Shown: positions 7,777 to 15,187 of the stretch, piece by piece
Layout: each line of letters begins with the position of its first letter
How positions within the stretch are numbered: the stretch's first letter is position 1
NCBI GenBank assembly: GCA_017397565.1
Contig: JAFQIL010000004.1
Coordinates: forward strand, 1-64,000
DNA length: 64,000 nt
Reading direction: 5' to 3'
From: Oscillospiraceae bacterium
Lineage (GTDB): Bacteria; Bacillota; Clostridia; Oscillospirales; Oscillospiraceae
Notes under the pieces: generated by a model
Database searches by the model: none
What the model was told of the DNA's origin: nothing
What the model saw: only the letters and a program-made list of their open reading frames with translations
Translations under genes and position numbers: made by a program

Positions 7777-9137
7777 GAAAACTTTGCTGTTTTTGGCTTT
7801 TGATAGCCCTGCTGTGGCTGGTGGCAGGCTGCGGCAATCCCCAAACAGAGCCGACGCAGACGGAAAAGCCGGTAGATGCCGGGATATTTTATTCCTCAGC
7901 GAAGAAAGCTGTTGCGTCTGCGGAAAATCTGCTGCTGGAGTATACTCTGGAGCAGACCCGGACTGTGGGGGATAACACCTTCACAAAGCAGGTCACCGGC
8001 AAAGCGTCTTATCAGGGCTATGCCCGGGATGGAATGCTGGCCAAGGTGGAGGAGACTCAGGATTTCGGCTACTACCGGTGCGGCTATAGCGAAATTTATT
8101 ATGAGGCAAAAGCCTACGCAACGGTAAATGACAGCTTTTTTTGGACCAACCAAAGCCCGGAGGACTTTGTCTCCCGACAGCTTCCCCCGGTGCTGCTTAC
8201 CCCGTCAGTTTATGACACGGTGACATACAGCGAAGGGAAAAATGTGATCTTGTTTTCGGATCCCCGGCAGCTGGAGGCATGGGTCGGTGAAGGGGAGCTC
8301 CTGGAAGCTTCCGGTGAAGCGGTGTTTGACGCAAAAGGCACGCTCCAACAGACCCGTTATCAGGTGCAGTACCGAAAAGGAGAGGCAGAATGTACCCTTT
8401 CTGTTACGGTACAGGTCACATTGCCCCAGCAGCTGGACCTGAGTGGGGTTCAAACGGTGGAAAAACAAAACAGCGTATGGCTCTCGAACCTGGATGCTCC
8501 GAGAAAATTGGTGCAGGTGGTGGCGGATGTGTATTCTGCAAAGAGCCTTACCTGCCAGCTGGCAGAGACCATTACCAGCGAGGCAGTTCCGCTTTCCTAT
8601 ACCCGCAGCGGCCACATTCTCTTCCGGGGACGGGATGATTCTTTCACGGCAGAGGTTGTGAATGCTTCGGAGCTTTCCAATAATCGGGGCGTGGTTTCCC
8701 AGACCAGCCAGAAAGAGCAATTCCAAAAAGGCGTCTACACGGTAAGTGTGAACGGTGGAGATCCCAGCCAAAACGGCGGCATCACCGCGGTTTCCATGCG
8801 CCAGTACTGTGAGGACACCATACTTTCCGGTCTGCTTGCGGTAAAGTATCTGCGCAGTGCTTCTGCGGAAGCGGAGGGCAAACTGCTGCGGTTGGAATTG
8901 GGCGGCAGTATCGATTTCCGGGAAATGATGAACAGGCATTTACAGAATGTTTTGCAGGTGGATTTAGATGCTTTGGCAAGTGTTTCAGAGTATCATGGCT
9001 TCGGCGGATACCTGACAGTAGATATGGAAACGGGGCTTCCGGTGGCCTTTGGTATGTTTATGGGAAAAAGCCACACCATGGATGGGGTGGCATATCGACT
9101 GGATTACCGCCTGGATGAAACCTTAGCTTTTCCATAA
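7773..9137 (+). CDS. hypothetical lipoprotein, 454 residues
   Basis: The product begins with a lipoprotein signal peptide (LLWLVAGC, modified Cys20), followed by a short Gln/Thr/Glu-rich linker and about 400 residues without a motif I recognise. It has alternating beta-type segments such as GKASYQGYARDGMLAK and LDYRLDETLAFP, suggesting an extracytoplasmic beta-rich protein that could bind a ligand or lipid. Clostridial lipoproteins of this length and layout are usually annotated as hypothetical. It is coupled to mtnN through the ATGA overlap, which suggests co-expression rather than a shared pathway. It is the last gene before tRNA-Ala. Confidence 0.75.
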   Translation: MRKLCCFWLLIALLWLVAGCGNPQTEPTQTEKPVDAGIFYSSAKKAVASAENLLLEYTLEQTRTVGDNTFTKQVTGKASYQGYARDGMLAKVEETQDFGYYRCGYSEIYYEAKAYATVNDSFFWTNQSPEDFVSRQLPPVLLTPSVYDTVTYSEGKNVILFSDPRQLEAWVGEGELLEASGEAVFDAKGTLQQTRYQVQYRKGEAECTLSVTVQVTLPQQLDLSGVQTVEKQNSVWLSNLDAPRKLVQVVADVYSAKSLTCQLAETITSEAVPLSYTRSGHILFRGRDDSFTAEVVNASELSNNRGVVSQTSQKEQFQKGVYTVSVNGGDPSQNGGITAVSMRQYCEDTILSGLLAVKYLRSASAEAEGKLLRLELGGSIDFREMMNRHLQNVLQVDLDALASVSEYHGFGGYLTVDMETGLPVAFGMFMGKSHTMDGVAYRLDYRLDETLAFP

Positions 9138-9168
9138 GACAAGCCGCGGAAATTTCCGCAGGCTATGC

Positions 9169-9197
9169 TTGACAAATAAGCGCAACAGAAGTATAAT
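9169..9197 (+). promoter_or_regulatory. consensus promoter of tRNA-Ala
   Basis: TTGACA (9169-9174), exactly 17 bases, then TATAAT (9192-9197), 14 bases before the tRNA 5' end. It is a perfect sigma-A/sigma-70 consensus. Confidence 0.93.
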
Positions 9198-9210
9198 TTT
9201 CCTAGTTTCC

Positions 9211-9286
9211 GGGCTTGTAGCGCAGTTGGGAGCGCACCACATTCGCATTGTGGGGGTCGAGGGTTCGAATCCCTTCAAGTCCACCA
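9211..9286 (+). tRNA. tRNA-Ala (anticodon CGC)
   Basis: The 76 bases fold into a full cloverleaf. The acceptor GGGCTTG/CAAGTCC contains the G3:U70 pair that identifies alanine tRNAs. The anticodon stem CCACA/TGTGG encloses TTCGCAT, giving CGC (reads GCG). The T-arm is GAGGG-TTCGAAT-CCCTT and CCA is encoded. It has its own promoter and terminator. Confidence 0.95.
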
Positions 9287-9329
9287 AAAAGAAACGACAA
9301 TTTTCGACAGAAGATTGTCGTTTCTTTTT
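9286..9329 (+). terminator. terminator of tRNA-Ala
   Basis: AAAAAGAAACGACAA pairs with TTGTCGTTTCTTTTT (9315-9329), ending in a T run immediately after the encoded CCA. Confidence 0.88.
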
Positions 9330-9420
9330 GTTCTTTTCACTTTTCTCTTTTCGTTCTTCTCTCTTCTCTAAAATTGTCGTTTCCAGATAAAAGATAAGAG
9401 AGAAAAGAGAAGAGAAAAGG
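9325..9420. repeat. polypyrimidine/polypurine mirror-like inverted segment
   Basis: A run of almost pure pyrimidines (9325-9370) is followed, after a short loop containing ATTGTCGTTTCC, by almost pure purines (9385-9420). The arms are imperfectly complementary. The loop repeats part of the preceding terminator. There is no coding potential. The remaining stretch to 9652 is AT-rich with a TATAAT at 9621-9626 ahead of the AraC gene. Confidence 0.6.
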
Positions 9421-9440
9421 TAGCTTTGCTTCGCAAAGCG

Positions 9441-9489
9441 TTGAATTATATAATAATTTGTGGTATGCTTGTGCTACAGTAGGGACAAA
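9441..9489. repeat. left imperfect inverted repeat of the AraC segment
   Basis: TTGAATTATAT, a 12-base insert, then GCTTGTGCTA...AGGGACAA. The reverse complement of 10960-10992 reads TTGAATTATAT, GCTTGTGTTA...AGGGACAA. The two face each other across the AraC-family gene. Confidence 0.6.
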
Positions 9490-9652
9490 TTTGTAATATG
9501 TTAATGTTGTTTGTTGTGCGAGTAAATGTATGTTGTAATTAGTTGTAAAGTCATTAAGGTATAACTGAACATATTTGCATATGTGGGCACGAAAAGTCAG
9601 GAAATTATATTATTTTGTTTTATAATGTAATTACACGGAAAGGGGAACAACT

Positions 9653-10522
9653 ATGGATTGGATTACCGGAATACAAAATGCTATCAACTACATAGAGGAA
9701 CATTTAACAGAAGAAATCAATTATGACAAGGTGGCTGATGAAGCCGCTTGTTCAAGCTTTTATTTTCAAAGAATTTTTGGTGTTCTATGCGATATTTCTC
9801 TTGGCGAGTATATTCGCAATAGAAGACTAACTCTTGCCGGCAATGAGTTGAATGCTTCCGACATAAAAGTAATAGATATTGCATTAAAGTATGGTTATGA
9901 AAGCCCAGAGAGTTTTACAAGAGCTTTTTCTAAGTTTCACGGAATAACACCGTCCGAAGCAAAGAAAAATGGCTCAAAGCTAAAATCGTTTTCTCGTCTT
10001 TCAGTGAAAATTACATTAAGCGGAGGTTCTATGATGGACTATAAAATTGTTGAAAAGGAAGCTTTTGAAATTATTGAAAAGGTTGAAGCACATAGCATCG
10101 AAAACGATGTAAATGCAAAAAGCATTCCAGATTTTTGGACAAAATCACACAATGACGGGACGGTGAAAACTTTACTGGAAAACACAACCGACAGAACATT
10201 CATTTTTGGCGTTTGCTATGGTAATAATGCCGATCGTGCAAAGACTTTTGACTATTCTATTGGAGCGGTATATAACAAAAAAGCTGCTGTTCCGAAAGGA
10301 TTTCGCAGAAATACAATTCCCGCAAGGACTTGGGCAATTTTCGAGTGCAAAGGAGCAATGCCGAAAGCAATGCAAGATATGTGGCACAAAATAACTTCAG
10401 AATTTTTCCCGACATCTGGTTATCAGCCAACATATGAAATGGATATCGAAGCCTATACAGAAGGTAATATGGATGAATCAGATTATCGTAGCGAAATTTG
10501 GATACCGGTAGTCAAAAAGTAA
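9653..10522 (+). CDS. AraC-family regulator with GyrI-like effector-binding domain
   Basis: The 289-residue protein has an N-terminal AraC/XylS double helix-turn-helix (residues 5-105, including YFQRIFG, GEYIRNRRLTLA and IALKYGYESPESFTRAFSKFHGITP-type blocks). It is joined to a C-terminal GyrI-like/AraC_E_bind domain (about 125-289: MDYKIVEKEAFEIIEK, then RTWAIFECKGAMPKAMQDMW, ending EIWIPVV). Such proteins resemble Rob/SoxS-type multidrug regulators that bind small amphipathic ligands. The gene is distinctly AT-rich compared with the flanking core genes and lies within inverted repeats just after a tRNA, so horizontal acquisition is likely. No target gene is adjacent. Confidence 0.9.
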   Translation: MDWITGIQNAINYIEEHLTEEINYDKVADEAACSSFYFQRIFGVLCDISLGEYIRNRRLTLAGNELNASDIKVIDIALKYGYESPESFTRAFSKFHGITPSEAKKNGSKLKSFSRLSVKITLSGGSMMDYKIVEKEAFEIIEKVEAHSIENDVNAKSIPDFWTKSHNDGTVKTLLENTTDRTFIFGVCYGNNADRAKTFDYSIGAVYNKKAAVPKGFRRNTIPARTWAIFECKGAMPKAMQDMWHKITSEFFPTSGYQPTYEMDIEAYTEGNMDESDYRSEIWIPVVKK

Positions 10523-10809
10523 GATTGTTTAGCTTAAATTATTGAAATACCGTACCATAATATTGCAAATATTTAGGCAAGGCAGGAATAGCCGTCATAC
10601 TTTTGGCAAATTCACAGCTTAAAAACAAAGTTTTTAACTACATTTTCGCCGGTATGATTTTAAATGTGTCGGTATGATTTTTGTCATACCATCAAAAATA
10701 GAGTTATCTCGCAATTTCGGGATAACTCTATTTGTATATATAACTTGAAAATGATAATAAAAAATGTTATATTAAATATAAGAAAAAGCTTGTTGTTATG
10801 CGGAAAATT

Positions 10810-10839
10810 CAACTTGTGGAAATGACTTCCACAAGTTGT
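10810..10839. terminator. hairpin after the AraC gene
   Basis: AACTTGTGGAA-ATGA-CTTCCACAAGTT is a perfect stem without a clear T run. It is probably a structural element or weak terminator. The 10523-10808 interval is otherwise AT-rich and holds no gene I can support. Confidence 0.45.
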
Positions 10840-10848
10840 AAATGGGCG

Positions 10849-10950
10849 CCTCCACTTGTCAGGGGAGGTGGCACGGCGGTGCCGTGACGGAGGGGTAGTT
10901 ATCTCTCCCTCAGTCAGCCTCGCTGACAGCTCCCTCTGACGAGGGAGCCG
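10849..10950. repeat. Repeat family B, copy 1 (divergent)
   Basis: GC-rich palindromic unit: CCTCC...GGGGAGG, GGCACGG-CGG-TGCCGTGACGG, then CCCTCAGTCAGCC-TCG-CTGACAGCTCCCTC. It shares the order and the GGTGGCA...TGACGGA core with 43976-44070 and 59738-59836. This MITE-like unit type is common in intestinal Clostridia. Confidence 0.75.
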
Positions 10951-10959
10951 AAAACTAAC

Positions 10960-10988
10960 TTGTCCCTAATTTAACACAAGCATATAAT
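10960..10988 (+). promoter_or_regulatory. promoter of the four-helix-bundle gene, inside the right inverted repeat
   Basis: TTGTCC (10960-10965), 17 bases, TATAAT (10983-10988). The gene start lies 20 bases further on behind GAGGTGAT. The same bases form the right arm of the inverted repeat that matches 9441-9489. Confidence 0.6.
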
Positions 10989-11008
10989 TCAATCAGAGGT
11001 GATGACGA

Positions 11009-11356
11009 ATGAACAGTCCTTTGCTCGATAAATCTCTTGATTTTGCAACACAGGTAGTATTGTTTTACGAGGATTTTTCTAAAACAAAAAAAGATACAAC
11101 AATCGCAAAACAGTTACTTCGTTCTGCTACAAGCGTTGGTGCAAATATAAACGAAGCCATATACGGTAACAGCAAAGCGGATTTTATATCAAAGCTTCAC
11201 ATTTCACTTAAGGAAACCGGTGAAAGCATATATTGGCTCACGCTTCTGAAAAGAACAAGTTTGATGGAATATAACTATGATGAACCCATTTCTCTTGCTG
11301 AAGAAATTAAGAGGATGCTGATTGCATCACTTAATACCGCAAAGGAAAATAAATGA
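11009..11356 (+). CDS. four-helix-bundle protein (23S rRNA intervening-sequence type)
   Basis: The 115-residue protein belongs to the S23/four-helix-bundle family, first seen as an ORF inside 23S rRNA intervening sequences and common as a stand-alone gene near mobile DNA. Family blocks are LLDKSLDFATQVV, QLLRSATSVGANINEA, FISKLHISLKETGES and YWLTLL. Its function is unknown; an RNA or protein scaffolding role has been proposed. The ATG follows GAGGTGAT. A four-base overlap (ATGA) leads into a 40-codon frame. The gene is AT-rich, matching the AraC gene and unlike the core genes around it. Confidence 0.9.
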   Translation: MNSPLLDKSLDFATQVVLFYEDFSKTKKDTTIAKQLLRSATSVGANINEAIYGNSKADFISKLHISLKETGESIYWLTLLKRTSLMEYNYDEPISLAEEIKRMLIASLNTAKENK

Positions 11357-11474
11357 AGATTCTTTTTACTGCCTTCAAAGGCGTTCACAACACTTCTTTT
11401 CAGTTAGTAAATCAAACCGAAAATATCTTTTTTGGTGGACTTGATAAAGAGCGTCATAAATTTGTATCAGTTTA
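11352..11474 (+). pseudogene. small 40-codon frame, possible gene remnant
   Basis: It begins at an ATG overlapping the preceding stop codon (ATGA) and runs 40 codons: MKILFTAFKG at the start and FFGGLDKERHKFVSV at the end. The opening resembles the N terminus of a larger enzyme-like protein, and the end looks like a join to unrelated sequence, so an internal deletion is possible. It may also be a genuine small protein. No domain can be assigned. Confidence 0.3.
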
Positions 11475-11497
11475 AAGAAAAAAGTGTTTTTACATAC

Positions 11498-11526
11498 TTG
11501 ACAAATGTGCGCAGGTGAGCTACAAT
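11498..11526 (+). promoter_or_regulatory. promoter of the T-box leader
   Basis: TTGACA (11498-11503), 17 bases, TACAAT (11521-11526). It is nearly consensus and positioned just upstream of the structured leader. Confidence 0.9.
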
Positions 11527-11529
11527 AGC

Positions 11530-11820
11530 GCCAATATCGACAAAGCGTTTGAGCAGAAATCAGTAACCGTTTGTGGCGTTTCAGAGAGCTGTTGGTTGGT
11601 GTAAAGCAGTAATGCGGATGACGGTGAATTCCTTCTGTGAGCTGTTGGCTGAAGGCAGTATGCTGCGTAGGCTTTACCGGGTGCGACCGTTACATCGCCA
11701 GGGTGTGCTTGCACCTAATGAGGCTCTGCTTGTGAAGGCAGAGCAAAGCAGAGTGGTATCACGGTTATGCTGTAACTGTCCCTGTTTCCTTTTGGGAAAC
11801 AGGGATTTTTATTTGGTTTT
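11530..11820 (+). promoter_or_regulatory. T-box riboswitch, apparent Phe (TTC) specifier
   Basis: Stem I shows AGTA and AGAGAG on the 5' side and GGTTGGTGTAAA distally. The specifier loop lies between helices GCAGAA/TTCTGT and ACCGT/ACGGT and its 3' strand is GAATTCC. Aligned as GAA-NNN, the specifier is TTC (Phe). The antiterminator bulge region reads GAGTGGTATCACGG. It is followed by the terminator CCCTGTTTCC...GGGAAACAGGG (11780-11804) and a T run. Uncharged tRNA-Phe would be expected to switch on the ABC importer genes downstream. Family transporters are often assigned to tryptophan, so the specifier assignment matters. Confidence 0.85.
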
Positions 11821-11869
11821 CGCAGTTTCGGCTGTGTAACATATTTTCTACGCAAAAGGAGAAATTTTT

Positions 11870-12793
11870 ATGAAAAAGTTAGTATCTTTCATTTTGGCAT
11901 TGGTTTTGTGCCTTGGCTGCCTGGCTTTGACCGGCTGCGGCGAGAAGGTAGATTTTACTGTTGGCGTATGCCAGCTGATGGAGCATGATTCTTTGGATAA
12001 GGCTACCCAAGGCTTTACCGATGCTTTGAAGGCAGAAATGGAAAAAGCCGGAAAGACCGTCACCGTTGAGGTACAGGTTGCCGGTGAGGCAGATATCTGT
12101 ACCACCATCATCAACGCCTTTACAGCCAAAAATGTGGACCTGATCATGGCCAATGCCACCCCTGCCCTGGCAGCTGCGGCTACCGGCACTACCACCATCC
12201 CCGTGCTGGGCACCTCCGTAACGGATTATGCGGATACCTTTGCCGGTAAGATCCCTGCCAACGTTTCCGGTACTTCCGATGCGGTTCCTTTTGATGAGCA
12301 GGCAGAAATGATGATCGAGACCTTGAACCTGGTCGCCGGAGATCAGGTTGGCGTGCTCTACTGTACCGGCGAATCCAATTCCCGGATCCAGTATGAAGCG
12401 GTGAAGGCTTTATTTGAGGCAGAGGGGATTGTTGTGGAGGCCTATACTTTCTCTGAGACAACCGAGCTTCAGGCTCTGGTAACGAAGGCTGCCGGCGAGT
12501 GCAAGGCCATCTATGTTCCCTCTGACAATACCGTAGCTGATAACGACACTGTGGTCGGCACCATCTGCAACGAGAAAAAGATTCCCGTATATACCAGCTA
12601 CGGCGGTAAGATCTGCTATGCAAGCCTGGCCATTGATTATTACCAGTTGGGCTATGAGACCGGAAAAATGGCAGCCCAGGTCCTGCTGGGCAACAAGACG
12701 GTGGCAGACCTGGAAATTATGACCCTGACACCCAGCGTTGTTTACAATGAGGAGCTTTGCCGACAGTTGGGGATTGAGATTCCTGAAAAGTGA
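11870..12793 (+). CDS. trpX: TrpX-type ABC transporter substrate-binding lipoprotein
   Basis: This is the receptor subunit of a COG2984-type importer for aromatic amino acids. It has 307 residues with a lipoprotein signal (LALTGC, Cys near 22). A periplasmic-binding type I fold follows: FTVGVCQLMEHDSLDKA, GEADICTTIINAFTAKNVDLI, GTSVTDYAD, EQAEMMIETL, VGVLYCTGESNS, AIYVPSDNTVADND and the closing LGYETGKMAAQVLLG (shortened). The order binding protein, permease, ATPase under a T-box is the TrpXYZ arrangement. The leader specifier points to phenylalanine rather than tryptophan as the regulating, and possibly transported, amino acid. RBS AAAGGAG precedes the ATG. Confidence 0.9.
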   Translation: MKKLVSFILALVLCLGCLALTGCGEKVDFTVGVCQLMEHDSLDKATQGFTDALKAEMEKAGKTVTVEVQVAGEADICTTIINAFTAKNVDLIMANATPALAAAATGTTTIPVLGTSVTDYADTFAGKIPANVSGTSDAVPFDEQAEMMIETLNLVAGDQVGVLYCTGESNSRIQYEAVKALFEAEGIVVEAYTFSETTELQALVTKAAGECKAIYVPSDNTVADNDTVVGTICNEKKIPVYTSYGGKICYASLAIDYYQLGYETGKMAAQVLLGNKTVADLEIMTLTPSVVYNEELCRQLGIEIPEK

Positions 12794-12807
12794 TTGGATG
12801 AATTCGT

Positions 12808-13731
12808 ATGGGTGCTTTTTTTAATACATTGCCCGGTGCCGTTGCCCAGGGGATGATTTGGGGCATTATGGCCATAGGTGTATATATTTCCTATAAGATT
12901 TTGGATATTGCGGATCTGACTGTGGACGGTTCTATTTGTACCGGCGCTTGTGTCTGTGCTGTGATGGTAGTTGCCGGTGTGCCGGTATGGCTGGCGATGC
13001 TGGCGGCTGTCCTGGCCGGTGCTGCAGCTGGCGTTTTGACGGGACTTTTACATACGGCATTGGGGATACCTTCCATTTTGGCGGGAATTCTTACACAGCT
13101 GATCCTGTATTCCGTAAATTTGGCGATCCTTGGGGGTAAGTCTCTGGTTTCTCTTGCCGGAAACCGGGAAGATCTGCTGCTGAGCATGAGCAACAATCCT
13201 GCTGCGATTTTGGTGGCTGCTATCAGTGTCGCGGTGCTGGTGGTGGCATTGTGGCTGTTTTTCTATACGGAGGTAGGGCTGACCCTGAAGTCCACAGGAG
13301 ACAACCCGGACATGAGCCGCGCCCAGGGTGTCAACGTAAAGCGAAACAAGGTCCTTGGCTTGGCAATTGCTAACGGGATCGTGGCGTTAGCCGGCGCACT
13401 GTTGGCGCAGTATAAGGGTTCTGCCAATATCAACGACGGTCGTGGTGCCATTGTGATCGGTTTGGCGGCAATCTTTATCGGACTTTCTGTATCTCTGAAG
13501 ATCAAGCCGAATTTTGTGGTGAGCCTGATCGGCGTGGTCGGCGGCGGAATCGTCTACTACATCATTTACAGTGTGGTTATTTTGATCGGTCTGAAGACGG
13601 ATTATTTGAAAATGCTGTCTGCCATTATTGTAGTGCTGTTCCTGGCAGTCCCTTATCTGAAAGGGGAGTTTTTTACAAAACGAAAGCCTGTTTCATTGCC
13701 CACAAATCCGGGAGGTGATGATCATGCTTAA
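12808..13731 (+). CDS. trpY: TrpY-type ABC transporter permease
   Basis: This membrane subunit of the aromatic amino-acid importer has 307 residues and about nine hydrophobic segments. It belongs to the COG4120 group related to branched-chain/ribose-type permeases. Typical blocks are IMAIGVYISYKILDIADLTVDGS, LLHTALGIPSILAGILTQ, LGLAIANGIVALAGAL and IVIGLAAIFIGLS (parts). The C-terminal tail is short and charged (EFFTKRKPVSLPTNPGGDDHA). It starts 14 bases after the receptor gene and its end overlaps the ATPase start by 8 bases, so the three are translated as a unit. Confidence 0.9.
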   Translation: MGAFFNTLPGAVAQGMIWGIMAIGVYISYKILDIADLTVDGSICTGACVCAVMVVAGVPVWLAMLAAVLAGAAAGVLTGLLHTALGIPSILAGILTQLILYSVNLAILGGKSLVSLAGNREDLLLSMSNNPAAILVAAISVAVLVVALWLFFYTEVGLTLKSTGDNPDMSRAQGVNVKRNKVLGLAIANGIVALAGALLAQYKGSANINDGRGAIVIGLAAIFIGLSVSLKIKPNFVVSLIGVVGGGIVYYIIYSVVILIGLKTDYLKMLSAIIVVLFLAVPYLKGEFFTKRKPVSLPTNPGGDDHA

Positions 13732-14521
13732 AGTGACCAATCTGCAGAAAACCTTTAATCCCGGCACCATCAATGCAAAAACAGCATTGAATGGCTTTGA
13801 TCTGCATATTGCAGAAGGCGATTTCGTGACAGTGATCGGCGGCAATGGGGCGGGAAAAAGCACGCTCCTCAATGCCATTGCCGGTGTATGGAAACCGGAT
13901 TACGGAACTATCGAGATCGACGGCGTGGATGTTACCAATATGCCGGAGCATAAGCGGGCTAAGTTTTTAGGCAGAGTATTCCAGGATCCCATGAAAGGAA
14001 CCGCTCCGGATATGGAGATCGCGGAGAATCTTTCCATCGCAGCAAGACGCGGCACAAAGCGGAGACTGGTTTGGGGATGTACACGGAAGGACCGGGAAAA
14101 CTATCGGTCTTTGTTGGCACAATTAGGACTAGGCCTGGAGGATCGGCTGTCTTCCAAGGTGGGGTTGCTGTCCGGCGGTCAGCGCCAGGCTGTGACACTT
14201 TTGATGGCAACCATCCGCAAGCCCAAGATCCTGCTTTTGGATGAACACACAGCGGCTTTAGACCCCAAAACGGCAGACAACGTGCTTAAGATCACGGAAA
14301 AACTGGTAACAGAGCATAAACTGACGACTTTGATGATCACGCATAATATGCACGATGCCATTGCCTACGGCAACCGATTGATCATGATGCATGAGGGAAT
14401 GGTCGTTGTCGATGTTTCCGGTCAGGAAAAGAAGCGGATGACGATCAATCAGCTTCTGGACTTGTTTGAAAAAGCCAGCGGCAGCGCATTTTCCAGCGAT
14501 AAGGTGATTCTTTCCAAATAA
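13724..14521 (+). CDS. trpZ: TrpZ-type ABC transporter ATPase
   Basis: This is the energy-coupling ATPase of the T-box-controlled importer (COG1101). The ATG at 13724, 7 bases after GGAGGT, is chosen over the in-frame GTG/ATG codons at 13715-13720 that lie inside the ribosome site. It gives 265 residues. Walker A is GGNGAGKST, the signature appears as LLSGGQRQAVTLLMA, Walker B is ILLLDEHTAALDP (His replaces the usual Pro, normal in this subfamily), and the switch is MITHNMHDA. An insertion with RRGTKRRLVWGCTRKDREN before the signature is also typical. It is the last gene of the operon. Confidence 0.92.
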   Translation: MLKVTNLQKTFNPGTINAKTALNGFDLHIAEGDFVTVIGGNGAGKSTLLNAIAGVWKPDYGTIEIDGVDVTNMPEHKRAKFLGRVFQDPMKGTAPDMEIAENLSIAARRGTKRRLVWGCTRKDRENYRSLLAQLGLGLEDRLSSKVGLLSGGQRQAVTLLMATIRKPKILLLDEHTAALDPKTADNVLKITEKLVTEHKLTTLMITHNMHDAIAYGNRLIMMHEGMVVVDVSGQEKKRMTINQLLDLFEKASGSAFSSDKVILSK

Positions 14522-14525
14522 GAAA

Positions 14526-14575
14526 TTCCGGTCCATCCGCAAAGTCAGTGTGACTTTACGGATGGACCGGAGCTG
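14526..14575. terminator. hairpin after the T-box ABC operon
   Basis: CCGGTCCATCCG pairs with CGGATGGACCGG around a 20-base loop containing AAAGTCA/TGACTTT, which extends the stem. There is only a weak T tract (TGTTATTTG). Confidence 0.6.
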
Positions 14576-14657
14576 TTATTTGAAGAAACTATGGTTGACG
14601 CACAGTCGGTAATGTTGTAAAATATGTGCAAAAGCTGTTCAAATCAGGAGGTATATT

Positions 14658-15146
14658 ATGAAGACCAGAACGTTGATCATTGTTGCAATTGCATTTGTAC
14701 TTATCGTATTGCTGAGCAATCGAATTTCCCTCTATTTTGGACTTCAGGATACAGCCGGATTGGAAGAGGGCATGACATTTACGCAATATACCGAGCTGTT
14801 CCCGGAAGACAAACGCATTGACTTTTGCAACTATAGCATTTGCGTCAACGATAAAGGCTTTCCGGTGCTGATCCGTTGCGAAGATGACAAGATCGTCAAA
14901 ATCCAAGTTATAGATTTGTCCAAGGCCAGCGATAAGCCGGAGCGTTTTGAAGAGCTAACCCCCGGAATGACCCTGTCTCAGGTGGTTCAAAAGGTTGGCG
15001 CACCGGACGGATATTCCAAAGTAGACGACATGACATTGGTGTATAACTCCCGGAATGAATGGATCTATCAGATCCAATTCACATCGGAAGACAATGTGCT
15101 GTATGTCAAGAGCGTAACCTCAGAAAGTATAGAGCAAGCCCAATAA
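14658..15146 (+). CDS. hypothetical anchored protein with BamE/SmpA-like repeats
   Basis: The 162 residues start with one membrane segment (TLIIVAIAFVLIVLLS, about 5-20). The remaining extracytoplasmic part contains two similar motifs, LEEGMTFTQYTELFPE and LTPGMTLSQVVQKVGAPDG. The second matches the loop-helix signature of the SmpA/OmlA/BamE-like small-domain fold, which in Firmicutes is found in many secreted proteins of unknown role. No catalytic residue is apparent. RBS AGGAGG precedes the ATG. It is monocistronic with its own terminator, which also serves the convergent PAP2 gene. Confidence 0.65.
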   Translation: MKTRTLIIVAIAFVLIVLLSNRISLYFGLQDTAGLEEGMTFTQYTELFPEDKRIDFCNYSICVNDKGFPVLIRCEDDKIVKIQVIDLSKASDKPERFEELTPGMTLSQVVQKVGAPDGYSKVDDMTLVYNSRNEWIYQIQFTSEDNVLYVKSVTSESIEQAQ

Positions 15147-15149
15147 AAA

Positions 15150-15187
15150 TACAGCAGGAAACCGTCGGTTTCCTGCTGATTTTTTAT
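15150..15187. terminator. bidirectional terminator
   Basis: CAGCAGGAAACC (15152-15163) / GGTTTCCTGCTG (15167-15178) is flanked by AAAAAT on the left and ATTTTTTATT on the right, between convergent genes. Confidence 0.88.
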
